DNA of 64,000 nt from Longimicrobium sp. (GTDB lineage: Bacteria > Gemmatimonadota > Gemmatimonadetes > Longimicrobiales > Longimicrobiaceae): positions 1 through 64,000 of the forward strand of contig NZ_DATIND010000014.1 in NCBI RefSeq assembly GCF_035474595.1. The letters run 5' to 3'. Every line of letters starts with the position of its first letter. The stretch's first letter is position 1. Shown one piece after another: positions 37,427 through 46,089 of the stretch. The notes below the pieces were generated by a model, which worked only from the letters and a program-made list of their open reading frames with translations, was not told the DNA's origin and searched no databases. Made by a program: the position numbers and the translations under genes.

Positions 37427-37643
37427 CTTCCCCTCCTGAAACGGTTTCCGCATCCACGCGGGCGCCCTCCGGGCCCGCACTCCCTCACGTCAACCATCCG
37501 TCCGGGTGGGGCGGAAACCCGTTGCAAAGGCGAGACCATCGAAACACCATAAGCGTATGGGGATGAAGAAGATGGAAGCAGATCCGCCATCCCCGTGTTC
37601 CTCCATCCCGCTGGGTCTCAGCGATGTAGGGCAGACGCGACAA

Positions 37644-37672
37644 AGCCCTCCCCGGATCGGCCGGGGAGGGCT
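37644..37672 (-). terminator. Terminator of the TonB-plug protein gene
   Basis: A 12-bp perfect stem (AGCCCTCCCCGG / CCGGGGAGGGCT), 5-nt loop, with TTTGTC following on the minus strand. Confidence 0.8.
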
Positions 37673-37694
37673 CGTCGTCGGATGAAGATGGGGG

Positions 37695-38432
37695 TCAGAC
37701 GTGGAGCTTGGTCCACATGACGATGGCGCCGCACATGGAGCCGCGCAGGTTGCGCACGAACTCCACGGGGATGGTGGAGGCGTCGTAGATCTCCACCCCC
37801 TCCAGGTCGCCCGGCTGCACCAGGTCGTCGATGGTGGTGGTGGCGCCGTACATGCTCACCTGCATCCCGTCGATGAACACCAGCGGCTCGCACCCGCCGC
37901 GCCCGCGCACCGCCTCGGTGCCGCGCCGCGTGGGGCGGAACGACAGCCCCGCCACGCGCCGCAGCACGTCGGAGGTGCGCGACGCGTTCAGCGCCTCGAT
38001 GCGGTCGCGGGTGATGAAGCGCCCGAAGCGGTTGGAGTGCATGCGGCCGTAGAAGCCGGCCAGCCACGCCGGCGGCTGCCGCGGCGTGGCGCTCACCTGC
38101 ACCGGATCGAGCGCCACCGCCTCGGTGGTCATGTGCATCACCACGCTCACCGAGTCCAGGTAGTCGATCTTCACGTCGTCCGACAGCAGCGACGCGTACC
38201 CCACCCGGTCGGCGGCCAGGCGGTAGGTGCCCGCGCCGGGAACGTCGATCTGGAAGGCGCCGGTGGTGTCGGTCTGCGCGCGGCCACGCACGGCGCTGCC
38301 GGCGCGGAGCTCCACCAGCACGCTGTTCACGGGGCGGTCGCTGCCGCGCTCCAGGACGCGGCCGTGCACCGACTGCGCGGCGGCGGGGGCGGCGGCGCAG
38401 AAGAGCGCCGCCAGGGCGGTGAGCGGGCGCAT
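37695..38432 (-). CDS. Barrel-less TonB-dependent receptor plug protein
   Basis: 245 residues from the ATG with GGGAGG 6 nt upstream. Signal peptide MRPLTALAALFCAAAPAAAQ; residues 22-95 are a carboxypeptidase regulatory-like domain (VHGRVLERGSDRPVNSVLVE, GTYRLAADRVGYASL). Residues 110-245 form a plug: ITRDRIEALNASRTSDVLRR, CEPLVFIDGMQV, PGDLEGVEIYDASTIPVEF, and MCGAIVMWTK at the end. True receptors continue with a barrel of about 600 residues; this ends at the plug with a proper stop and terminator, so it is a complete small protein of unknown role. Confidence 0.8.
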   Translation of the reverse strand: MRPLTALAALFCAAAPAAAQSVHGRVLERGSDRPVNSVLVELRAGSAVRGRAQTDTTGAFQIDVPGAGTYRLAADRVGYASLLSDDVKIDYLDSVSVVMHMTTEAVALDPVQVSATPRQPPAWLAGFYGRMHSNRFGRFITRDRIEALNASRTSDVLRRVAGLSFRPTRRGTEAVRGRGGCEPLVFIDGMQVSMYGATTTIDDLVQPGDLEGVEIYDASTIPVEFVRNLRGSMCGAIVMWTKLHV

Positions 38433-38693
38433 GGCGTGCCTCCCGCATTGACGAAACGGGTCCGGCGGCGGGCCGGACGGCCGGGTGGGGCGCCCCGGGC
38501 GGGGTGCCGCCGGTGGAACGTACGGCGAGGGGATTTTCTTGCACGCCCCGGGCCGCGGCATGGGGCGTTCCCCGTATCGATGCCGCGCGCCCGCCCCGAA
38601 GGCAAGGGTTCCGCGCGCGCCACCCTCCCCCCCGCGGCCCTTTGCGCGCAGATTCATGCGCGAGCCTCCGCCGACGCACCGAACCCGCAAGGC

Positions 38694-39368
38694 ATGTCCA
38701 CCCGCGAATCTCCCCCGCCCCGCTCCGCTTCCGCCCCTCGCGGCCGTCTCGCGGCGCTGCGCCGGAACCTGAGCACCGTCCCGAATCAGCTCACCGCCGC
38801 GCGGCTGGCCATGGTGCCGCTGCTCTGGGTGCTGGTGCTGTTCGGGCACCCGGTGTGGGTGGGGATCGGGGTGATGGTGGCCGCCGCCACCGACGTGCTG
38901 GACGGCTACCTGTCGCGCAGGTGGAACCAGACCAGCGAGTTCGGCAGCCGGATGGACTCGGCCGCCGACCACCTGCTGGCGATCTCGATGACGCTCTGGC
39001 TGGTGCTGCTGCGGCCGTTCTTCTTCCGCGAGCAGCGCTGGCCGCTGATCGCCTGGGCGGCGTTCGCGCTGCTGGTGCTGGCCGTCAGCTGGCTCAAGTT
39101 CCGCCGCGCGGTGGACCTGCACCTGTACAGCAGCAAGGCGGCGGTCTTCCTGGCGTGGTGCTTCGGCATCCCCCTGCTCGTGGTCGGCCGCTACAGCCGG
39201 CTGCAGTTCTGGATCACCATCACCATCTGCTTTCTCGCGGCCGCCGAGTCGCTGGTCGTCATCCTCACGCGCCGTGAGGTGGACGAGCACATCGGCTCCA
39301 TCCTCCTCCGCCGCAGCAGCAGCCCGGACGACGAACGGCACGGGATCACACGGAGGAAACGGAGGTAA
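38694..39368 (+). CDS. CDP-alcohol phosphatidyltransferase family enzyme
   Basis: 224 residues with about five membrane segments. The catalytic motif reads D-V-L-D-G-Y-L-S-R-R...G-S-R-M-D-S-A-A-D, the family's DG-x2-AR-x8-G-x3-D-x3-D with Ser in place of Ala. These inner-membrane enzymes exchange CMP of a CDP-alcohol for another alcohol, as in phosphatidylglycerol-phosphate synthase. N-terminus is a basic, disordered 20 residues; PNQLTAARLAMVPLLWVLVL starts the core. The frame is open upstream through the divergent gene, but the ATG at 38694 begins the recognisable part. Confidence 0.88.
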   Translation: MSTRESPPPRSASAPRGRLAALRRNLSTVPNQLTAARLAMVPLLWVLVLFGHPVWVGIGVMVAAATDVLDGYLSRRWNQTSEFGSRMDSAADHLLAISMTLWLVLLRPFFFREQRWPLIAWAAFALLVLAVSWLKFRRAVDLHLYSSKAAVFLAWCFGIPLLVVGRYSRLQFWITITICFLAAAESLVVILTRREVDEHIGSILLRRSSSPDDERHGITRRKRR

Positions 39369-39495
39369 CGGAGGATTAGCATTTTCACAGGACGCGGTCG
39401 TCGGGGAGATCCGGGGTATCCCGGCGATGAATGAGAGCGCTATCTTCCCGCCCCGCGAACCCGAATCGATCCGCTCAGAACCGGAGCCTCGACTG

Positions 39496-40020
39496 ATGTC
39501 TTCCATCCCCTTCGGCCGGACGCTCTTCCGCGGCGCGCTGGCGGCCGTCCTGGCCACCGCCGCGGCGGCGTGCGGCGGCTCGAACCAGACGGCGCAGAAG
39601 TCCGGCGGCGACGCGGCCCCGGCCGGGAGCGCCGCCGTCCCCGCCGACGCGCCGCTCGCCGTGGTCTACAAGAGCCCTACCTGCGGTTGCTGCAACAACT
39701 GGGTGAAGCACATGCAGGACAGCGGCTTCCGCGTGGAGACGCACGATCAGGACAACGTGGACCCGGTGAAGGACGAGGCCGGCGTGCCGCAGGCCATGCG
39801 CTCGTGCCACACCGCGAAGATCGGCGGCTACGCCATCGAGGGCCACGTCCCCGCCGACGTCATCCGCCAGCTCCTCCGCGAGCATCCGGCCGACATCGTG
39901 GGGCTGGCCGTGCCGGGAATGGTCACCGGCTCGCCGGGGATGGAGGGCCCCAACCCGCAGCACTACGACGTCGTCGCCTTTACAAAGGACGGCCAGACGC
40001 GCGTCTACGCCTCGCGCTGA
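39496..40020 (+). CDS. DUF411 domain lipoprotein
   Basis: 174 residues. Lipobox ATAAAAC26 after a short signal peptide, then a Gly/Ala linker and the DUF411 domain: AVVYKSPTCGCCNNWVKHMQ with C63, C65, C66, and VPQAMRSCHTAKIGGYAIEG with C104. DUF411 proteins are periplasmic, and are linked to copper or other metal handling. CGGAGCC lies 8 nt before the ATG; an upstream ATG at 39427 would bury the signal peptide. A class C hairpin separates it from a thioredoxin-like gene on the same strand. Confidence 0.9.
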   Translation: MSSIPFGRTLFRGALAAVLATAAAACGGSNQTAQKSGGDAAPAGSAAVPADAPLAVVYKSPTCGCCNNWVKHMQDSGFRVETHDQDNVDPVKDEAGVPQAMRSCHTAKIGGYAIEGHVPADVIRQLLREHPADIVGLAVPGMVTGSPGMEGPNPQHYDVVAFTKDGQTRVYASR

Positions 40021-40051
40021 CGGACATCCTCCCTCCTTCTCCAACATCGTC

Positions 40052-40128
40052 GGATCTCACGCGGAGCCGCGGAGACGCGGAGGTGCAGCCCAGTCGCCTC
40101 CGCGTCTCCGCGTCTCCGCGTGAGATCC
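40052..40128. repeat. Class C inverted repeat
   Basis: GGATCTCACGCGGAGCCGCG...CTCCGCGTGAGATCC with inner GGAGACGCGGAGG/CCTCCGCGTCTCC; near-perfect fold-back in the 181-bp spacer between the DUF411 and thioredoxin genes. Confidence 0.85.
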
Positions 40129-40201
40129 AGCAGTGCCTGGAGACGCGAAGAGGTGGACCGGCGTCATTGCGCCGACGCGCCGGGCGACGCAGCATTGGGG
40201 G

Positions 40202-40522
40202 ATGAGCGAGATGAAGCTGATGTACTTCCGCGCGGACTGGTGCGGCGTCTGCCACGACAAGAACCCCGTGGTCGACCGCCTGGCCGCCGCGGCCGGGCTC
40301 CCGCTGGACGTGGTGGACTGGGAGTCCGAGGAGGGGCAGGCCAAGGCAATCGGCCTGCGCATCCAGACCGTGCCCACGCTCGCGCTGGTGGACGGCGAGC
40401 GCGTCCGCTTCCGGCTGGTGGGGCGGATGATCACCCCCGAAACGGCGGCGCACCTGATCGGGATGTACCGTCCGGCACGGGACAGCGGCGGAGGAGGAGC
40501 AGATGGAGATGGAAACGCGTGA
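40202..40522 (+). CDS. Thioredoxin-family protein
   Basis: 106 residues, cytoplasmic. KLMYFRADWCGVCHDKNPVV carries C14-G-V-C17, an atypical redox motif in place of CGPC; the cis-proline is in IQTVPTLALVDG. It ends in a Gly-rich tail. Likely a small thiol reductant or peroxiredoxin-like partner. Its 3' end overlaps the next gene by 20 nt. An upstream extension to 40133 lies partly in the class C repeat and is rejected. Confidence 0.88.
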   Translation: MSEMKLMYFRADWCGVCHDKNPVVDRLAAAAGLPLDVVDWESEEGQAKAIGLRIQTVPTLALVDGERVRFRLVGRMITPETAAHLIGMYRPARDSGGGGADGDGNA

Positions 40523-40814
40523 CGCGCTGTGGATGAAGCTCTCCGCCGCGCACCAGGAGGCCCTGCGCGTGGGCGACAGCCCGCTCCGCGCCGACGCGCT
40601 GGCCGACCGCCTTCCCGCCCTCGCCCGCGACGTCGACGCGTCGCCCGCCACCGACGAGATCAAGGCGCGCATCCGCGCCGAGCTGGCCGACGCCGAGCGC
40701 GTCCTCCGCCGCGACGACGACGGCCGCGAGGCCGCCCGCCATCTCCAGACCGCGCTGCGCCACGCCGAGGGCAGCCGCCCGCGCCACCCCAACCCCTTCG
40801 GCGACGACGACTGA
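40503..40814 (+). CDS. Hypothetical helical protein
   Basis: 103 residues, MEMETRDALWMKLSAAHQEA..., highly charged and alpha-helical, no cysteine and no signal peptide. GGAGGAGG lies 6 nt before the ATG, inside the end of the thioredoxin-like gene (20-nt overlap), so the two are co-translated. Ends in an acidic GDDD tail. No family recognised; a helper of the thioredoxin-like protein is only suggested by the coupling. Confidence 0.65.
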   Translation: MEMETRDALWMKLSAAHQEALRVGDSPLRADALADRLPALARDVDASPATDEIKARIRAELADAERVLRRDDDGREAARHLQTALRHAEGSRPRHPNPFGDDD

Positions 40815-40819
40815 CGCGG

Positions 40820-41857
40820 CTACCGGCCGCCCGGCATCACCGACGCCACCTCGGCCATCAGCCGCTCCACGCTGGGCAGGGCGTCGCGAATCCCGTCGGG
40901 CAGCCGCGCGCCCGTGTCGAAGGTGGAGACGCCGATCGGGCGCCCCATGTCGCGCAGCGCGTACTCCACGATCACCTCGTCGCGGTCGCGGCAGAGGATG
41001 ATCCCCAGGCTGGGCCCGTCGCCCTCGCGGCGCATCAGGTCGTCCACCGCGGCCAGGTAGAAGCTCATCTTCCCCGCGTACTCCGGCTCGAACATCCCCA
41101 CCTTCAGCTCGATCACCACGAAGCAGCGCAGCCCCAGGTGGTAGAAGAGCAGGTCGAGGAAGTACTCGCTCCGCCCCACCCGCAGCGCCTTCTGCTGCCC
41201 CACGAACGCGAACCCCGCCCCCAGCTCCACCAGGAAGTCGCGGATGTGCGCGATCAGCGCCCGCTCCAGGCTCTGCTCGCGCTCGGCGTCGTGCAGCGTC
41301 AGGAAATCGAGCGAGTAGGGGCTCTTCAGCAGCTCGCGCGCGAGGTCGGACCGCTCCGGCGGCAACGTGCGGTCGAAGTTGGTGATCGCGCGCCCCTGCC
41401 GGTTCACCAGCCCGCTGTCGATCTGGTGCAGCAGCACATTCCGCGACCACCCGTGCTCCGCCGCCCTGCGGGCGTAGAACACCCGGTGTTCCGGGGTGTC
41501 GACACGGTCGAGAAGCACGACCTGATGCCCCCACGGCAATTGTGCAACAAGCTGTTGCACAAATGTAATGTCTGTCCATGCTGCCGCGAACTTCCTCATG
41601 TACTTGAGGTTACGTGGAGAGAATCCCGTCTGCTCCGGGAACGCGGCGCGCAGGTCGGCAGCCAGGCGGTCGATCACCTTCGCACCCCACTTCGCGCGGG
41701 ACTGACGCTCCAGGATCTCGCGGCCGATCTCCCAGTACAGCAGGATCAGCTCGCGGTTGACGCTGACGGCGGCGCGCAGCTGGGCGTTGCTGATGCGTTC
41801 CTTGATGTCGCGGAGCAGCTGCTCGTAATCGGGCGGTACCGAGACAATTGGATGCAT
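40820..41857 (-). CDS. DUF1016 (YhcG) PDDEXK nuclease-like protein
   Basis: 345 residues from MHPIVSVPPDYEQLL, preceded by CGGAGG. The N-terminal DUF1016 part includes ELILLYWEIGREILERQSRA, GFSPRNLKYMRKFAAAW and QQLVAQLPWGHQVVLLDRV; the C-terminal PDDEXK domain has D235 (EYFLDLLFYH) and E250-L-K252 (FVVIELKVG). Members are suspected restriction, defence or DNA-repair nucleases, sometimes next to restriction-modification genes; none is nearby. A longer start at 41899 lacks a ribosome site. Directly convergent with the 103-residue gene (5-nt gap); its upstream spacer bears the double dyad at 42061. Confidence 0.88.
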   Translation of the reverse strand: MHPIVSVPPDYEQLLRDIKERISNAQLRAAVSVNRELILLYWEIGREILERQSRAKWGAKVIDRLAADLRAAFPEQTGFSPRNLKYMRKFAAAWTDITFVQQLVAQLPWGHQVVLLDRVDTPEHRVFYARRAAEHGWSRNVLLHQIDSGLVNRQGRAITNFDRTLPPERSDLARELLKSPYSLDFLTLHDAEREQSLERALIAHIRDFLVELGAGFAFVGQQKALRVGRSEYFLDLLFYHLGLRCFVVIELKVGMFEPEYAGKMSFYLAAVDDLMRREGDGPSLGIILCRDRDEVIVEYALRDMGRPIGVSTFDTGARLPDGIRDALPSVERLMAEVASVMPGGR

Positions 41858-42060
41858 GGTTCGGCGCCTCCGGTGTGAGTAGATGAATGGAGCGCCCACA
41901 GTAACCGGCGTCCTGCACTTTGTACAGTCGCCTCCGCGAACAGGCCTTCACACCGGTGCTCACTTCGAACACTGTTCTTCCTGCCGCCCTGTGAGCTGCG
42001 ATTCTCTTTGTCAATGTAAGCATCAGTATTCCAAGGCGTTACGGATATTCAGAACACTCA

Positions 42061-42095
42061 GCACAATTGTGCAGCAACCTGCTGCACAATTGTGC
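42061..42095. promoter_or_regulatory. Paired 12-bp palindromes forming a 16-bp stem, operator-like
   Basis: GCACAATTGTGC (42061-42072) and the same palindrome again (42084-42095), 11 bp apart, the intervening AGCAACCTGCT extending the fold to a 16-bp stem with a 3-nt loop. Centre-to-centre distance 23 bp, about two helical turns. Lies in the AT-rich 472-bp spacer between the divergent DUF1016 and FUSC genes; no other gene-like content is seen there. Confidence 0.55.
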
Positions 42096-42329
42096 GGTCT
42101 GATCGGTTCTGTGACATCCATCTTCGGGTGCGCGCGTAATCTTGGGGAAGATTTACTTGCAGCGTCCCTGAATCTTCCACGCGGCCACAAAGGCAGTGCT
42201 CGCCGCAGCGGCGGTTTAGCCGTCCGGCTGCGGTTGCGCGGGGGACGCGCCGGGCGGATCATCAGGGGCTCTCCGCTCGCAGGGAGCCCCTGATGGTTTC
42301 ACCTGATCGATCGGTTTGCGGCGGACGCG

Positions 42330-44411
42330 ATGCAGGCAGACCCACCCGAGGCACCCTACCCCCACGTTGCGCAGCCGCGGCTGCGCGGACCCGTGCGCGA
42401 GCTCGCGCGCTTCGGCGGGCGACCGAACCTGGGCGCCGGGCTGCGCGCCGCGGTGGCCACGGTGGTGCCGATGGCGGCGGCGGCCGCGCTGGACATTCCC
42501 GGCGCCACCTGGCTGGGGCTGGCCGGCTTCGTCGTGGCCATCGCCGACAAGGGCGGCGCCTACCGCACCCGCGCGCGGATCATGGGCGCGCTCACGCTGG
42601 CCACGGCGCTCGCGGGCGTGCTGGGCGGGCTGGCGAGCGGGCGGCCGGCGCTCTCCATCCCCCTGATCTTCGCGTGGGCGCTGGGTGGCGCGCTGCTGCG
42701 GGCGTTCGGCGCGGGGCCGGGGTCGATCGGCACCTCGTCGACCATCACCTTCATCATCTCCCTCTCGGCGCCGGCGGCGGGGCTGGATGCGGCGCTCGGG
42801 CGCGGCGGGTTCCTGCTGATCGGCGGGGCGCTGGCGATGGCGCTCTCCCTCTTCCTCTGGCCGATCCGCGCGTATCGCCCGGCGCGAGTGGCGCTCGCCG
42901 CATGCTACCGCGCGCTGGCGGGGTACGCGGACGCGGTGGCGACCGGGGCGCCGCGCGACTTCGGCGGCTTCCGCGGCGCGCTGGAGGCCGCGCGCGACAC
43001 GCTGGCGCAGACCCGCCGCGGCCGCCCCGGCGAGAGCGGCCGCGGCGAGCGCCTGCTGATGCTGGCCGAGGCGGCGGACCGCACCTTCGCGGCGACGACG
43101 GCGCTCGGCGGGGTGGCGGACGCGGAGCCGGTGGACGACGCCGAGGCCGCGGCGCAGGAACGAGCGCGCGCGACCGCCGCGGCCGCCGCCCGGCTGGCCC
43201 GCGAGCTGGCCGACGCGGTGGAGCGCGAGCGCACGCCTGGTCCTCCGCCGACGTTTCCGGAGCAGGGGGGTGGAGATGAGTCGCTCCTCGCCCGGCTCAC
43301 GGCTTCGCTCCGGCGCGAGGCGATGCGCGCGTGGGAGGCCGCCGCCGGGGTGGAGAGCGGAAAGCCCGTCCGCCTCCCCGAGTCGCCCCCCGCGCCGTCG
43401 CCGGCGATCGGCGAGGTGCTGCGCGAGAACCTGACCTTCCGCTCCGTCACCCTGCGCCACGCGCTGCGCGTGGGTGTCACCGCCGCGGCAGCGACGGCGC
43501 TGGCGCACTACCTGGGCGTGCAGCGCGGCTACTGGGTGACGCTGACGGCGCTCATCGTCCTGCAGCCGTCCGCGGGGGCCACGTGGGTGAAGGGGCTGCA
43601 GCGGATCGGGGGGACGATGGCCGGCGGAATCGCGGCGGCGGCCATCGGCGCGCTGGTGCACGACCCGCACGCGCTGCTGGCCATCATCTTCGTCCTGGCC
43701 TGCGCCACCGCGTCGATGCTGCAGGTGAACTATGCCGTCTACTCGGCGCTGCTGACGCCGACGTTCGTGCTGCTGGCCGAGACCTCCGCGCCGGACCGGC
43801 ATCTGCCGATGATCCGCATCGCCAACACGCTGATCGGCGGGGCGCTGGCGCTGGCGGCGGCGCGGCTGCTCTGGCCCGCGCCCGAGCGGCTGGCGTTCCG
43901 CGGGCGTTTGGCCGAGGCGCTGCGGGCGTGCGGCGCCTACCTGCGCGTGGCCGCGCGCCGGTACGCGGGCGCCGCCACCCGCGCCGAGGCGGACGCGGCG
44001 CGGCGCAACACCGGCCTGGCGGTGCTGAACGCGGAGGAGTCGCTGCAGGTGGTGCTGTGGGAAGGGCGCCGGGGGCACGCGCCCGAGGCGGGGATGGCCG
44101 CGCTCGCCTACCTCCGCCGCCTGGGCGAGGCGGCCAACGCGCTGGCCTACGCCCCCGCCGGCCCGGGCGGCGCCGCCCCCGAGGTCGTGGCCTTCGGCGA
44201 CACGGCGGCGCACGCGCTGGACGGCCTGGCGGCGGTGTCGGAGGAATTGGCGGACGCAGTCGCGCTCGAGGAGATCCATCCCCCCTCCACGCCCGACGCG
44301 GCCGTGAACCAGCGCCTGGCGATCACTGCAGACGTCATCACCGCCCTCGAGCGCGTCCTCGCCCGCGGCATGCGTGAGATCGGCGAATCGCGCGGAGAGG
44401 CGGACGGATAG
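42330..44411 (+). CDS. FUSC-family inner-membrane transporter
   Basis: 693 residues arranged as two membrane blocks (about 30-180 and 370-520) each followed by a cytoplasmic helical domain, the pattern of YccS/AaeB-type fusaric-acid-resistance proteins. The second block holds RHALRVGVTAAAATALAHYL, YWVTLTALIVLQPSAGATW and GTMAGGIAAAAIGALV, the family's most conserved part. Expected to export aromatic acids or similar small molecules; there is no HlyD-type partner nearby. Start at ATG MQADPPEAPYP. It ends against the best class C inverted repeat. Confidence 0.85.
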   Translation: MQADPPEAPYPHVAQPRLRGPVRELARFGGRPNLGAGLRAAVATVVPMAAAAALDIPGATWLGLAGFVVAIADKGGAYRTRARIMGALTLATALAGVLGGLASGRPALSIPLIFAWALGGALLRAFGAGPGSIGTSSTITFIISLSAPAAGLDAALGRGGFLLIGGALAMALSLFLWPIRAYRPARVALAACYRALAGYADAVATGAPRDFGGFRGALEAARDTLAQTRRGRPGESGRGERLLMLAEAADRTFAATTALGGVADAEPVDDAEAAAQERARATAAAAARLARELADAVERERTPGPPPTFPEQGGGDESLLARLTASLRREAMRAWEAAAGVESGKPVRLPESPPAPSPAIGEVLRENLTFRSVTLRHALRVGVTAAAATALAHYLGVQRGYWVTLTALIVLQPSAGATWVKGLQRIGGTMAGGIAAAAIGALVHDPHALLAIIFVLACATASMLQVNYAVYSALLTPTFVLLAETSAPDRHLPMIRIANTLIGGALALAAARLLWPAPERLAFRGRLAEALRACGAYLRVAARRYAGAATRAEADAARRNTGLAVLNAEESLQVVLWEGRRGHAPEAGMAALAYLRRLGEAANALAYAPAGPGGAAPEVVAFGDTAAHALDGLAAVSEELADAVALEEIHPPSTPDAAVNQRLAITADVITALERVLARGMREIGESRGEADG

Positions 44412-44441
44412 AGGGCCATCCCTCCGTTCCTCCAGCATCGT

Positions 44442-44505
44442 TGGATCTCACGCGGAGACGCGGAGGTGCATGGGCAGCCACCTCCGCGTCTCCGCGTGAG
44501 ATCCA
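44442..44505. repeat. Class C inverted repeat, perfect 27-bp arms
   Basis: Arms 44442-44468 and 44479-44505 (TGGATCTCACGCGGAGACGC... and its exact complement) with a 10-nt loop, placed between the convergent FUSC and tyrS genes; could terminate both. Confidence 0.9.
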
Positions 44506-44528
44506 GCTGTGTTTAGAGGCGCGAAAGA

Positions 44529-45761
44529 TCAGACGAAGCGGACGCGGGCGAAGTGACGCTTGCCGCGCTGCAGCACCAGTTCGCCGGCGGCGGGGACGCG
44601 CGCCATGCGGTCGCCCACCTTCTCCCCGCCGATGGAGACGGCGCCCTGCTGGATCTGCCGCTGCGCGTCGGCGTTCGACGAGACGAGCCCGGCGCGCACC
44701 AGCAGCTTGGAGACGAGCACCTGCCCGTCCTGCGCCGCCAGCTCCGGGTCGTCCGGCGACAGGTCGAATTCCGGCATCTCGTCCGGGATCTCCTTGCGCC
44801 GGAAGAGCGCGTCGAACGCTTCCTCGGCCTGCCGCCCCGCGCCGGCCGGGTGGTACTGCTCCACGATCAGGCGGCCCAGGCGGCGCTTGGCCTGGTACGG
44901 GTCCGACTTCGCCGCCTCGACGGCCGCGTCCAGCTCGCCGGCGGAGAGGCCGGAGGCCAGGCGGTACCACTCGTCCAGCAGCTCGTCGGGGATCGACATC
45001 GTGCGGCCGAACTGCTGGTCGGGCGCGTCGCTGAGTCCCACGTAGTTGTCGTAGCTCTTCGACATCTTGTGCACGCCGTCGGTGCCGCGCAGCAGCGGCA
45101 TCAGCAAGCACACCTGCGGCTCCTGGCCATAGCGCGGCTGCAGGTCGCGCGCGACCAGCAGGTTGAACTTCTGGTCGGCGCCGCCCAGTTCCACGTCGGC
45201 CTTCAGCGCCACCGAGTCGTACGCCTGCATCAGCGGGTACATGAACTCCACGATCGAGATGGGCCGGTTCTCCTCGAAACGCTTCTCGAAGTCGTCGCGC
45301 TCCAGCATCCGCGCCACGGTGTAGTGGGCCGTGAGCCGGAGGATGTCCTTCAGCTGCAGCGGCGCCAGCCAGCGGGAGTTGTACTCGATGCGCGTGCGCC
45401 CGCGGTCCAGCACCTTGTACAGCTGCTCGGCGTAGGTGCGGCCGTTCTCGCGCACCTCGTCTTCCGTCAGCTGCGGGCGCAGGTCGCTGCGGCCCGTGGG
45501 GTCGCCGATCAGCGCGGTGTAGTCGCCCATCACGAACACCACGTCGTGCCCCAGCTCCTGGAAGGCACGCAGCTTCCGCAGGGAGACGGCGTGGCCGATG
45601 TGCAGGTCCGGCCGCGTGGGGTCGAATCCCTGCTTCACCACCAGCGGCGCTCCGCTCTTCAGCGACCGCTCCAGCTTGCGGGCCAGCTCGTCTTCGGGAA
45701 CGATCTCCAGCGTGTCGCGCCGGATCTCGTCCATCTGCTCGTTCACGGGGGCGAAGGTCAC
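44529..45761 (-). CDS. tyrS: Tyrosyl-tRNA synthetase
   Basis: 410 residues from the GTG at 45761. Class I synthetase: DLHIGHAVSLRKL is the HIGH motif, GVHKMSKSYDN the KMSKS loop; the tyrosine pocket includes MGDYTALIGDPTGRS and LGGADQKFNLLVARDL. The C-terminal S4 RNA-binding domain (LLVRAGLVSSNADAQRQIQQ, ..VSIGGEKVGD) is present. The start is uncertain: the frame is open to 45887, but predicted promoters lie at 45805-45851, which rules that out; MDEIRRDTLE at 45731 is another option. Confidence 0.96.
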   Translation of the reverse strand: MTFAPVNEQMDEIRRDTLEIVPEDELARKLERSLKSGAPLVVKQGFDPTRPDLHIGHAVSLRKLRAFQELGHDVVFVMGDYTALIGDPTGRSDLRPQLTEDEVRENGRTYAEQLYKVLDRGRTRIEYNSRWLAPLQLKDILRLTAHYTVARMLERDDFEKRFEENRPISIVEFMYPLMQAYDSVALKADVELGGADQKFNLLVARDLQPRYGQEPQVCLLMPLLRGTDGVHKMSKSYDNYVGLSDAPDQQFGRTMSIPDELLDEWYRLASGLSAGELDAAVEAAKSDPYQAKRRLGRLIVEQYHPAGAGRQAEEAFDALFRRKEIPDEMPEFDLSPDDPELAAQDGQVLVSKLLVRAGLVSSNADAQRQIQQGAVSIGGEKVGDRMARVPAAGELVLQRGKRHFARVRFV

Positions 45762-45804
45762 GTCCTGCACCGGCTGGGGTGATGGAATTCCGTCGTTTCG
45801 GTAG

Positions 45805-45851
45805 ATGATAACAGGGCGCGGAGTGTAGCCGAAGCGGCCTCGCGGACGCAA
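45805..45851 (-). promoter_or_regulatory. Overlapping promoter candidates for tyrS
   Basis: Minus strand: TTCGGC-N17-TATCAT (-10 at 45810-45805) and TTGCGT-N18-TACACT (-10 at 45827-45822). Either gives a leader of roughly 35-55 nt to the GTG at 45761. Confidence 0.45.
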
Positions 45852-46089
45852 GGCTGCGGCGGCGAGGGTGGAGAAGGATTGTCCCATAACGGGACAGCCG
45901 TCGCGGAAAGCGACGCGACGTCGATGCTAAACCATGGATCGACAAAGAGTTATGGCGGTGCGCGTGTTGCTGGTGCGGTGTCTGCCGCGCCGCCCGGCGC
46001 GGCGCTTGGCCGTCCTGCGCGCGCATCTCCCACGGGCCGCGCTCGCCCCCGGAACGGGACGGCTCCCCGCATCACCCGGAGGTGGCTCC

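Noticed and set aside
40052-40128. Class C palindromes considered as CRISPR repeats or tRNA-like elements
   Set aside because: Single inverted pairs, no regular spacer units, no acceptor or anticodon arms.
42023-42262. 79-codon minus-strand frame across the double palindrome
   Set aside because: Its sequence is dictated by the palindromes and shows no family; no ribosome site.
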